From the NCBI RefSeq assembly GCF_035825295.1, contig NZ_JAYMGI010000002.1, forward strand, positions 7,516,001 through 7,580,000: a DNA stretch of 64,000 bases, written 5' to 3'. The DNA is from Actinacidiphila sp. DG2A-62. Its GTDB lineage: Bacteria; Actinomycetota; Actinomycetes; Streptomycetales; Streptomycetaceae. This document shows, in pieces, positions 55,262 to 64,000 of this stretch (positions within the stretch are counted from its first letter, which is position 1; the number at the start of each line of letters is the position of its first letter). The notes below the pieces were generated by a model, which saw only the letters and a program-made list of their open reading frames with translations, was not told the DNA's origin and made no database searches. The translations under genes were made by a program, and so were the position numbers.

Positions 55262-58233
55262 ATGGCGACAGCCACGCAACCCTCCGCCGGCGCGCCGGCG
55301 GACCCCGCCCCGCCACCCGAGACGGCCGTGCCCTTCCGGGTGCTCGGGCCGCTGGAGGTGCACGTGGCCCGCCCGGTGCCGGTCACCGCGCGCCGCCAGC
55401 AGGTCGTCCTGGCGCTGCTGCTGCTGGAGGCCGGCCGCGGCGTCACGCTGGACGCGCTGGTCTCCGCGGTGTGGGGCGGCGCGCCGCCGGCCACCGCCCG
55501 CTCGCAGGTCCAGACCGCCGTCTCGGCGCTGCGCCGCTCGCTGGAGCGGGCCGGTCTCGGCCGCCGCATCCGGATGCAGGGCCAGCGGTACACCCTGGAG
55601 TTGGCGCACGGCGAGGTCGACCTGCACGTCTTCGACGACCTCGCGGCCCGCGGCCGGGCGGCGGCGGCCGAGTCCCGGCCCGAGGCCGCCCGCGCGGCCT
55701 TCCGCCGGGCGCTGGAGCTGTGGCGCGGCGACCCGCTGGCCGGCATCGACAGCCCGGCGGTGCAGGCGCGCGCGGTGCCGGTCGCCGAGCGCCGCTTCAC
55801 CGTGCTGGAAGCCTGCTTCGACGCCGAGCTGAAGCTCGGGCTGCACCACGACGTGGTCGGTGAGATCGCCGCGCTGGCCGCCGAGTTCCCGCTGCGGGAG
55901 CGGCCCGCCGAGCAGCTGATGACCGCGCTGTACCGGTGCGGACGGCAGGCCGAGGCGCTGGCCGCCTACCACCGGGTGCGCCGCACCTTCATCGACGAGC
56001 TGGGCATCGAGCTGAGCCCGGCGCTGCGCCGCCTCGAACTGGCCATACTCAACGGCTCGCCCGAACTCGACCAGCCGCGCACCCGCAGCGCCGCGCCCTC
56101 CATACCGGCCGTCGTGCCCCTGCAACTCCCCGCGCGCCAGGCGGACTTCACCGGCCGCCAGGAGCACCTGCGGGAGCTGTGCGGCCATGTGACGGCGGGC
56201 GTGGGCGCGGACCGGCCCACCGATGCGGACCGTCTCGCCGGTGCCGACCGGCTCGCCGGTGCCGACCGGCTCACGGGCGTGGATCGGCTCACGGGCACGG
56301 CGGCGCATGGCCGGGGCGCACCCGGCGGACCCGGCCCGGTCGCGCTGCTCGCCGGCGCGCCCGGCACCGGCAAGTCCGCGCTGGCCGTCGAGGCCGCCCA
56401 CATCCTCGCCCCCGCCTTCCCCGACGGCCAGTTGTACGCCGCGCTGCCCGCCGGCGACCCCGCGCGCGCCGTCGAACAGGTGCTCGCGCACTTCCTGCGC
56501 GCGCTGGGCTTCCCCGCCTCCGCCGTGCCGGGTCCCGTCGCCGACCGGGCCGCGCTCTTCCGCGGCGCGCTGGCCGAACGGCGGGTCCTGGTGGTGGTCG
56601 AGGACGCCGCCGACGCCGCCCAGCTCCACGCCCTGCTGCCCGCCGCGCCCGGCTGCGCCCTGCTGGCCACCGGACGCCGCCGGTCCGCCGCCCCGGCCGG
56701 CGCGCGCGTCGTCGACGTGGCCGCGCCCAGCGTCCCCGACGGCGTGGAGCTGCTGGCCGCGATGGCCGGCTGGGAGCGGGTGCGGGCCGAGCCCAGCGAG
56801 GCGATCGAACTCACCGAACTGTGCGACGGGTTGCCGCTGGCGCTGCGCGCCGCCGCGGGCCGGCTCGCCGCGCACCCGCAGTGGAGCCTCGCCGACCTCA
56901 CCGCCCGGCTGCGCGACGAGCGCCGCCGGCTGGCCGGGCTCGCCCACCGCGACGTCGACCCGCGGGCCGTGCTGGCCGGCGCGTACCGCGCGCTCACCGA
57001 GCCCGCGAGGACCCTGCTGGCCCGGCTCGGCGGGCTGCCCACGCCGGAGTTCGCCGCGTGGTCGGCCGGTCCGCTGCTGGACGCGCCGCCCGCCGAGGCG
57101 GCGCGGGCGCTCGCCGAGCTGGCGGACGTGCGGCTGGTCGAGCCGGTCGGACCGGCCGCGACGGCCGGTCCTGGCCTCGCGATCCCGGGAGCCGCCGCTT
57201 TCGGCGCGTACGGCGCGGCCCGCAGCCCCGGCGTGACCGACGTGATGGGTGCGGTCGGCGGTGTCGACGGCGGTTCGCCGGGCGGGTACGGCCTGGTCGA
57301 CGCCGGGGGCCCGGACGGCGCGGGGTCCGGCGACGGCTCGGCCGCCGGCCCGGGGGCGCCCTTCCCGGCGGCGCGGGCGGCGCCGGGGTCCGGTACCGGA
57401 TACCGGGCCTGGTGCGGCTGTTCGCCGCTGAGCAGCTCGCCGAGCGCTTCGCCGCCGACCCGCGCGAGGAGCGCGGCGCCGGGCGGCGGATGCTGGACGT
57501 CTGGCAGACGCTCACCGAGGAGGCCGTGCTGCGGCTCGGCGGCGCGCCCGCGCCCGGCCTGCACCACCCGCAGCGCTGGCCGCTGGACCTGCCGACCGTG
57601 ACCGCCGTGCTGCACGACCCGGCCGGCTGGTACGCCGCCGAGCGCGACGCCCTGCGCGCCGCGGTGCGGTACGCCGCCGACGCCGACGAGACCGAGCTGC
57701 ATCGCAGGCTCGCGGTCGCGGTGTGCTCGCTGGCCGCGACCCAGCGGGCGTACGAGGACTGGCGCGACTGCGCGACGCAGGCGCTCACCGCGGCGCGCGA
57801 GGCGGGGGACCGGCTCGGCGAGGCCGCGCTGCTGTACTCGCTCGGCGCGCTGGACGAGGAGCAGGGCCGCGAGGACGAGGCCAGGGCCCGGCTGCGCGGC
57901 GCGCTCGGCGCCTTCGAGCAGCTCGGCGCCGACGCCTGGTGCGAGCTGGCCGCCGAGGCGCTGGAGCGGCTGGACCACGCCGCGCGGCCGGCCGCTGGCT
58001 ACCCGGCGCGTCCGGCCGGCCGCACCCCGGGACGGCCGGGCGTCACCCCGGTTGCCGGCCAACCCCGCTGGACCCAGGGCCAGTTCGGCAAGGCGGCGCG
58101 CGGCTACGACGGCGCCCAGCCGCGTACCGCGGGCGCCGCGGGCGGCTGGGGCGGCACCGCCAGGCACCGGCCGGTCGCGCCCTCCGGGCCGTTCCCGAAC
58201 CGGCACCGCAACGACCCGATGGAGGACCGATGA
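55262..58233 (+). CDS. SARP-family regulator, large form (BTAD plus NTPase), one frameshift
   Basis: The OmpR-like DNA-binding domain (residues 20-110: FRVLGPLEVHVA ... LVSAVWGG ... RSQVQTAVSALRRSLE) is followed by the bacterial transcriptional activation domain (to about 265). Next comes an STAND-like NTPase with Walker A GAPGTGKS near residue 368 and LCDGLPLALR, then helical repeats. The frame changes between 57350 and 57390, near two G-runs. One added base joins it to IPGLVRLFAAEQLAERF. An 18-bp in-frame repeat (ADRLAG/TG) precedes the NTPase. It probably activates the locus through the heptamer array at 51568. Confidence 0.83.
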
Positions 58234-59565
58234 GCATCCAGGCCCCGACCCCGCCGGCGCCCGCCCGGCCCGGCGGCCACAAGCCGGCCGGCGGCGGGAG
58301 CGACCGGCGTGACGGCCCGGCCCGCGGCCGGCGACGGCGGCGAGGGCGGTGCCGAGCCCGTGCGCGAGCCCGTGCGCGAGTCCGGCCGCGGCCGCGAGGA
58401 CCGTGCGCGCCGTCCGCGCGGCCGGGTCCGCGCCGCCGGCGCCGCGTCCGCCGGGACGCCTGCCGCGCAGCCCGCCGCCGATCCGGCCGCGCACACCGCG
58501 CGGACCGGCCCGCGTGTCCGTGCCGCCGCCCGCGAGTCCGCCCGCAAGCCCGCGGACGACTTCGCGAAAGACCCCGCGGACGCCTTCGCGGACAACTTCG
58601 CGGACAACTCCGCCAACACCCCTGCGAACGCCCGCGCGCGCGGCGCCCGCGGGGACGGCGCCCACCCGCACGACGCCCACCCACACGACGCCCGCGCGCA
58701 CGACACCCGTACGCCGGCCGCGTCCCCGGTCCTCCAGGTGAGCGGACTGGCCAAGCGCTACGGCGACGTCGACGCGCTGGCCGGGTTCGACCTGACCGTG
58801 CGGCCCGGGGAGATCGTCGGACTGGTCGGCCACAACGGCGCCGGCAAGACCACTTTCGTGGAGGTCGTCTCCGGGCTGATCAGGGCCGACGCCGGCACCG
58901 CGCTGGTGGACGGCGCCGATCCGGTCGCCGCCCGCGGCGTGATCGGCGTGTCGCCGCAGCACATCGCGCTCTACCCGTCGGTGACCGTCCGCGAGCACCT
59001 GCGGCTGTTCGGCGGGCTGTCGGGGCTGCGCCGCGGCGCGTTGCGCGCCGCGGTGGACGAGGTGGCGGACGACCTGCGGCTGACGGAGTTCCTCGACCGG
59101 CCGGCCGGTGTGCTCTCCGGCGGCCAGCAGCGCCGCGCCCAGGCCGGCGTCGCGCTGATCCACCGCCCCCGGCTGCTGCTGCTGGACGAGCCGACCGCGG
59201 GCGCCGACCCCGAGACCCGCCAGGCGCTGCTCGACGCGGTGCGGCGGCGCGCCGCCGAGGGCGCCGGCGTCGTCTACACCACGCACTACCTGGCCGAGCT
59301 GACCGAGCTCGACGCCACCATCGCCGTCGCCAAGCGCGGCCGGGTGGTGGCCCGCGGCACCGCCGCCGAACTGCTGGCGGGCCTGCCCGGCGAGGTCGCG
59401 CTGACCTTCGCCGACGGCAGCGAGCAGCGCCGGTCCACCGACGACCCGACCGCCGCGCTGATCCGGCTGCTGGCCGAGGCGACGCAGCCGGTCACCTCGG
59501 TCGACGTGCGCAAACCCGATCTGGACGACCTCTACCGATCCCTGGCGGTGCTCGATGAAGCATGA
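58230..59565 (+). CDS. ABC transporter ATP-binding protein, drug-export type
   Basis: Walker A GHNGAGKTT, Q-loop VSPQH, signature LSGGQQRR, Walker B LLLLDEPTAG and the H-loop TTHY are all present, as in DrrA-like exporters. A long basic, low-complexity N-terminus precedes the domain. ATG 58230 overlaps the SARP stop (ATGA) behind GGAGGACCG, but its frame must change near 58325-58340 to reach the ATPase. The alternative GTG 58309 gives an intact 418-aa frame without correction. Pairs with the permease at 59686. Confidence 0.82.
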
Positions 59566-59685
59566 CCCGCGGCCCCCCGCCGCGCCCGCGCGGCCCCTGC
59601 CGCCCGCGGCGACCCCGGCGGCTCCGGCCCCGGCGGTGACCCCGGCGGTGACCGCGCCCGCCGCGCCCCGCGAAGGCGGTGCCCG

Positions 59686-60441
59686 ATGAACGCCGAGGCC
59701 CTGCACCGCACCGGACTGCTGGTCCGGCACAACCTGGTCCTGCGGCTGCGCGACCCCAGCCAGCTGATCAGCTACGTGGTGATGCCCATGGTGCTGATGA
59801 CCGTACTCAAACCGCTCTACGTCAAGGCGCTGTCCAGCGGCACCGTGCAGGCCGTCACCGGGCCGCTGGTGATGTTCTCGGTCTTCGCGCTGGCCGTCGT
59901 CGGCCACTCGATCATGGTCGAGCGCGAGTGGCGCACCTGGGACCGGCTGCGCGTCACCCGGGCCTGCCGCACCGAACTGCTGCTCGGCAAGACCGTGCCG
60001 GCGTTCCTGATCCTGCTGCTCCAGCAGACCGTGGTCCTCGGCTTCGGCTGCCTGGTGCTGGGCCTGCGGCTGCCCGCGTCGGTCGGCTGGGTGGTCCTGG
60101 CCGTCGCGATCTGGGGCTTCACCCTGCTGTCGGTGGGCGCGGCGCTGGCCACGCTCGCCCGCACCCGCGGCGACCTCAGCGTGGTCTCCGACCTCGGCGC
60201 CGTCGCCGTCAGCGCGCTCGGCGGCGCCCTGGTGCCGGTCAGCCTGATGCCGGCCTGGGCCCGCCACATCGCGCCGGCCTCGCCCGGCTACTGGGCGATG
60301 TCCCTCATCCGCGCGGCGCTCGAAGGGGACGGGTCGGCGATGGTCCGGCCCGCCCTGGTGTGCCTGTCCATCGGCGTCGCCTTCGGGACGCTCGCCGCCT
60401 ACCGGCTGGCGCGCGGCTGGGGCCGCAGCCGCCTGTTGTGA
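59686..60441 (+). CDS. ABC-2 type permease
   Basis: A 251-aa membrane protein with six hydrophobic segments and the ABC-2 signature region (VEREWRTWDRLRVTRACRTELLLGK; PVSLMPAWARHIAPASPGYW). With the preceding ATPase it forms an exporter, probably for the product of this locus or for self-resistance. A 120-bp Pro/Arg-biased gap separates the two genes and shows no further gene. Confidence 0.87.
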   Translation: MNAEALHRTGLLVRHNLVLRLRDPSQLISYVVMPMVLMTVLKPLYVKALSSGTVQAVTGPLVMFSVFALAVVGHSIMVEREWRTWDRLRVTRACRTELLLGKTVPAFLILLLQQTVVLGFGCLVLGLRLPASVGWVVLAVAIWGFTLLSVGAALATLARTRGDLSVVSDLGAVAVSALGGALVPVSLMPAWARHIAPASPGYWAMSLIRAALEGDGSAMVRPALVCLSIGVAFGTLAAYRLARGWGRSRLL

Positions 60442-60452
60442 GGAAGGAAGCC

Positions 60453-63400
60453 ATGAATCACGTCGTGACCGACGACGCGTTCGACCGGTACGAGTCCGCG
60501 GTGGCGCTGGTCGGCATGTCCGGCCGGTTCCCCGGCGCACCCGACGTCGCCGCCCTGTGGCGCAACGTGCTGGCGGGCGCGAGCGGACTGCGCGAGATCA
60601 CCGCGGACGAGCTGGCCGCGGCGGGCGTGCCGCTCGAGGCCGCCGCAGACCCGCACTACGTCAGGGTCGGCGGACCGGTCGACGGCCTGGCCGAGTTCGA
60701 CGCCGCCGTGTTCGGCTTCTCGCCGCGCGAGGCCGAGACGATGGACCCGCAGCACCGGCTGTTCCTGGAATGCTGCTGGGAGGCCCTGGAGAGCGCCGGC
60801 TACCCGCCGGTCGCGCCGCCCGGACGGGTCGGAGTGTTCGGCGGCGCCGCCTTCCCCGACTACCTGATGGACAACGTCGCCCACGTGGTCGACGAGCCCG
60901 GCGGCCGGCTGCTGGTCGGCGTCGGCAACGAACGCGACTCCTTCACCTCCCTGGTGGCGTACAAGCTGGGGCTGCGCGGACCGAGCCTGAGCGTGCAGAC
61001 CTTCTGCTCCACCTCGCTGGTCGCGGTGCACCTGGCGGTGCAGAGCCTGCTGACCTTCGACAGCGACATGGCGCTGGCGGGCGGCGCGTTCCTGCCGCTG
61101 CCGCAGCCGGCCGGCTACCACTACGAGCCCGGCGGCATCACCTCGCCGCTGGGCCGGCCGCGCAGCTTCGACGCCGCCGCCGACGGCACCGTGATGGGCT
61201 CGGGCGTCGGCGTGGTCGCCCTGAAGCGGATGACCGACGCGCTCGCCGACGGCGACCTGGTCCACGCGGTGATCCTCGGCTCGGCGGTCAACAACGACGG
61301 CCGGGAGAAGGTGGGTTACACCGCGCCCGGCGTCGACGGCCAGGCCGAGGTGATCCGCACCGCGCTGGACGTCGCCGACGTCGCCCCCGAGACGCTGGGC
61401 TACGTCGAGTGCCACGCCACCGGCACCGCGCTCGGCGACGGCATCGAACTCGCCGCCATGGCACGGGTGTTCCGCAACGCCCCCGAGCGCCCCGCGGTGC
61501 TCGGCACCGCCAAGGCCACGCTCGGCCACCTGGACCGCGCGGCCGGCGTCACCGGCCTGATCCGCGCGGCGCTGAGCGTACGCGAGGGGGTTCGCCCCGG
61601 CGTGCCCGGCTTCGAGACGCCCAACCCGGCGCTGGCCGCGGCGGCCGACCGGTTCACCGTGCAGCCCGACACCCGGCCCTGGCCGCGGGGCGAGGGCCCG
61701 CGCCGGGCCGGCGTCAGCTCCTTCGGCCTGGGCGGCACCAACGCCCACGTGGTGCTGGAGCAGGCCCCGCCGCGGCCGGAGCGCGGCACGCCGTACCCGG
61801 GCCCGCACCTGCTGGCGTTCTCCGCCAACGACGCCGCGGGCCTGGACGCGATCGGCGAACGCCTGCGCGCGCACCTGGGCGAGCACCCCGAACTCGACCC
61901 GGCCGACGTCGCGTTCACCCTCCAGGTCTCCCGCGGCCACTTCGCGCTGCGCCGCACCGCCGTGGTCGCCGACCTCGCCGACGCGGTGGCCGCGCTGGCC
62001 GACCCGGCCCGCTGGACCGACGGGGAGACCGTCCGCCGCGACCCGCTCGTCCGGCTCGCCCCGGACCCGGCGGCCCCGGCCGCCTGGTGGGCGGAACTCG
62101 CCGACGCCGTACGGGAGATGCTGCCGGCGGCCGAGGACGACGCGGCCGCGGCGGACGCGGCGTCCTCGGCGGACGCCGACGGGGACGCGTCGGCGGTCGC
62201 GGCCGACCGGGACCGCGCTCTCGCCGCGCTCGCGGAGGGCCTGCGCGCGCTCGGCGTGCGCGTCGCCGACGCCGCGTCCGGGGCGGACGCCCGGGGCCAC
62301 GTCGAGACCCTCACGGTCGGCCCGGCGGCGGCCGGTCCGGGCCCGGCGGGCTCGTCCGGCGGTGTCGGGACCATCGGCGCCGGCGCCGACAGCGGTGCGG
62401 GCCGTGACGCCGGCGACCGCGGCCGGGCGCGGGAGTGGATCGCCGGCGCCCTGGGCCGGCTCTGGCTGGCCGGCGCGAGCCTGGACTGGGCCGCGCTGCA
62501 CCGCGGCGAGGGCCGCCGGGTGGAGCTGCCGACGTTCCCCTTCCGGCGCAGCCGCTACTGGGTGGACCCGCTGCCCGGCGCGGCCCGCGACAAGGCCGCC
62601 GCGGCCCCCGTCGAGGGCCGGGTGGACGACCTGGACCGGTGGACGTACCTGCCGGTGTGGCGCCGCCGACCGCTGCCGACCGCCGACCTGGACGAGCGGC
62701 TGCGCGCCGCCGGGCCCTGGCTGGTGCTGGCCGGCGAGGAGCGGGCCGAGGCGCTGGTCCGGCGGCTCGCGCGGGCCGGCGCCGAGGTCGTCACCGCGCG
62801 GCCGGGCGAGACCTTCGGCCAGGACGACGCGGGCGACTTCACCGTACGGCCCGACAGCGCGGACAGCCTCGGCGAGCTGCTCGCCGCGCAGTTCGTCGCG
62901 CCGCGCACCGTCGTGCACGGCCTGGCGCTCGCCTCGCCCGAGGGCGACGGCGCCGCGCACTTCACCGCCGAGCTGGACCGCGGCGTCTACGCGGCGCTCG
63001 CCCTGGTCAAGGCGCTGGCCGACGACCCCCTCGCGCCGCCCGCCGAGGTGGTGCTGCTCACCGGCGGCGCCGCGGCCGTCGCCGGCGCGGACCTCGACCA
63101 CCCCGAGCACGCGGCGCTGGCCGCCCTCGCGCCCACCATCGCCCAGGAGAACCCGCACCTGACGTGCCGTCACATCGACCTGGAGGCGGGCGGACCGGCC
63201 GGAGCGGCCGGAGCGGCGCGGCCGGGCGGACCGGACGCGGCCGCCGGCATCGCGGACGAGGACGTCGAGCAGGCGCTCGCCGCGATGGTCCACCCGCACG
63301 AGGGCCCGGCCGCGGTGCGGTCCGGCGAGCTGTGGGTGCGCGACTACCAGCAGCACCCGCTGCCCGCGCCCGATCCGGCGCGGCCGCTGTTCCGCGCCGA

Positions 63401-64000
63401 CGAGACCGTGCTGATCACCGGCGGCCTCGGCGACGTGGGCCTGGTGCTCGCCCGGCACCTCGCCGAGCGCTACGGCTCCCGGCTGGTGCTCACCGCCCGC
63501 ACCGCCCTGCCGCCGCGCGAGCGATGGGCGGAGCTGGCCGGCGGGGAGGGCCGGCAGGCCCGGCACATCCGCAACGTGCTGGCGCTGGAGGCGGCCGGCG
63601 CGCAGGTGCTGGCGGCCGGCGTGGACGTCGGCGACGAGGAGGGCATGCGGGCCGTGGTCGCCGCCGCCGACGCGCGCTTCGGCGGCGTCGACGTCGTGGT
63701 GCACGCGGCCGGCGTGCAGGACCCGAGCTGGTTCAAGCTGGCCCACCTGTCCGACCGCGAGTGCTGCGAGACCCATCTGCACGCCAAGGTGCGCGGCTTC
63801 CACACCCTCCAGGCGGTGCTCGGGGACCGGGCCAGGGACCGGAGGATCACGCTCTCCTCGCTGTCCGCGGTGCTCGGCGGCATCGCGCTCGGCCCCTATT
63901 CGGCGGCCAACGCGGCGCTCGACGCCTACGCCCGGCGGGCCAGGCGGCGCGGGCAGGGACGCTGGATCACCGTCGACTGGGACACCTGGGACATCGATCC
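60453..64000 (+). CDS. type I polyketide synthase, AT-less KS-KR module, partial
   Basis: The frame is open from ATG 60453 (GGAAGGAAG ribosome site) to the window edge (1182 residues). The KS domain (about 15-440) has the active Cys C185 in QTFCSTSL, H321 in ECHATGTALGD and K354/H359 in KATLGH. After SSFGLGGTNAHVVLEQ a linker follows, but instead of an acyltransferase there are only about 250 residues ending in the post-AT motif VELPTFPFRRSRYW. Then come a structural pseudo-KR (about 715-985) and a KR with the NADPH loop TGGLGDVG near 988 and the YSAANAALDAY catalytic Tyr (1149). The KS sequence is of the hybrid NRPS-PKS type. Extender loading must come from a trans AT or elsewhere. Confidence 0.88.
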   Translation, partial: MNHVVTDDAFDRYESAVALVGMSGRFPGAPDVAALWRNVLAGASGLREITADELAAAGVPLEAAADPHYVRVGGPVDGLAEFDAAVFGFSPREAETMDPQHRLFLECCWEALESAGYPPVAPPGRVGVFGGAAFPDYLMDNVAHVVDEPGGRLLVGVGNERDSFTSLVAYKLGLRGPSLSVQTFCSTSLVAVHLAVQSLLTFDSDMALAGGAFLPLPQPAGYHYEPGGITSPLGRPRSFDAAADGTVMGSGVGVVALKRMTDALADGDLVHAVILGSAVNNDGREKVGYTAPGVDGQAEVIRTALDVADVAPETLGYVECHATGTALGDGIELAAMARVFRNAPERPAVLGTAKATLGHLDRAAGVTGLIRAALSVREGVRPGVPGFETPNPALAAAADRFTVQPDTRPWPRGEGPRRAGVSSFGLGGTNAHVVLEQAPPRPERGTPYPGPHLLAFSANDAAGLDAIGERLRAHLGEHPELDPADVAFTLQVSRGHFALRRTAVVADLADAVAALADPARWTDGETVRRDPLVRLAPDPAAPAAWWAELADAVREMLPAAEDDAAAADAASSADADGDASAVAADRDRALAALAEGLRALGVRVADAASGADARGHVETLTVGPAAAGPGPAGSSGGVGTIGAGADSGAGRDAGDRGRAREWIAGALGRLWLAGASLDWAALHRGEGRRVELPTFPFRRSRYWVDPLPGAARDKAAAAPVEGRVDDLDRWTYLPVWRRRPLPTADLDERLRAAGPWLVLAGEERAEALVRRLARAGAEVVTARPGETFGQDDAGDFTVRPDSADSLGELLAAQFVAPRTVVHGLALASPEGDGAAHFTAELDRGVYAALALVKALADDPLAPPAEVVLLTGGAAAVAGADLDHPEHAALAALAPTIAQENPHLTCRHIDLEAGGPAGAAGAARPGGPDAAAGIADEDVEQALAAMVHPHEGPAAVRSGELWVRDYQQHPLPAPDPARPLFRADETVLITGGLGDVGLVLARHLAERYGSRLVLTARTALPPRERWAELAGGEGRQARHIRNVLALEAAGAQVLAAGVDVGDEEGMRAVVAAADARFGGVDVVVHAAGVQDPSWFKLAHLSDRECCETHLHAKVRGFHTLQAVLGDRARDRRITLSSLSAVLGGIALGPYSAANAALDAYARRARRRGQGRWITVDWDTWDID

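Noticed and set aside
58230-58400. Arg-Ala dipeptide-rich stretch before the ABC ATPase
   Set aside because: Appears only in the frame that must shift before the ATPase. The other frame has normal codon bias there.
60399-63803. 1134-codon open frame antisense to the PKS
   Set aside because: Very high GC leaves antisense frames open. The sense strand holds an intact KS-KR with catalytic residues, and the antisense protein is Arg/Gly/His-rich without motifs.

Overview
The window is very GC-rich, with G or C in nearly every third codon position, GTG starts, stop/start overlaps of the ATGA/GTGA type and strong purine ribosome binding sites. Together with SARP, DUF5682, DUF6204 and PafBC-type regulatory signatures this points to a streptomycete (Streptomyces or a close relative). 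No tRNA, rRNA, insertion sequence, prophage or CRISPR array was seen.

Layout. (1) 1-7759: an NIS siderophore locus (ATP-grasp ligase, two IucA/IucC synthetases, PLP decarboxylase), in the order of the vibrioferrin genes pvsA-B-D-E but without the exporter, divergent from a FhuF-type ferric-siderophore reductase. Two DmdR/IdeR-type iron boxes lie between them. (2) 7789-11171: small housekeeping or accessory genes (DinB/DUF664, DUF5713, SDR with a divergent MmyB-type regulator, DUF6204). (3) 11356-19510: a five-gene operon, SWIM zinc finger, unknown 598-aa protein, VWA protein, MoxR-like ATPase and DUF5682 protein, behind a perfect match to the RecA-NDp (PafBC, DNA-damage) promoter. (4) 19697-24636: secreted hydrolase, talarate/galactarate dehydratase-like enzyme, saccharopine-dehydrogenase-like protein with divergent LysR. 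(5) 24730-33078: myo-inositol catabolism (iolG, GntR regulator, iolE, iolC, Cgl0159-like aldolase, iolB, iolD; no iolA). (6) 33199-38315: LLM oxidoreductase, cytochrome P450, DHA2-type MFS pump and a divergent MmyB-type regulator.

(7) 38510-64000 (runs off the right edge): an unusual biosynthetic locus that I do not recognise. A leftward operon begins with a 57-residue peptide consisting only of Met plus fourteen [S/V]-K-A-A repeats, followed by tandem GC hairpins, an ACP, two acyl-CoA-dehydrogenase-like proteins, four GNAT acyltransferases, a tricorn protease and an Sfp-type phosphopantetheinyl transferase. Rightward lie a stand-alone condensation protein, an ACP/acyl ligase/PLP-decarboxylase cassette, a SARP regulator, an ABC exporter and a type I PKS whose first module has KS and KR but no AT. 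An 11-bp-phased array of four heptamers at 51568-51607 is a likely SARP operator. A plausible, untested reading is that an amino-acid-derived acyl chain is built on carrier proteins and extended, and that GNATs transfer it, possibly to the lysines of the repeat peptide.

About ten genes need single-base frame corrections (PLP decarboxylase, second NIS synthetase, DUF5682, hydrolase, saccharopine-dehydrogenase-like, iolE end, condensation protein, SARP, ABC ATPase). Both halves keep family motifs and codon bias, so indel errors in the sequence are more likely than pseudogenes. Coordinates of those genes span both halves.
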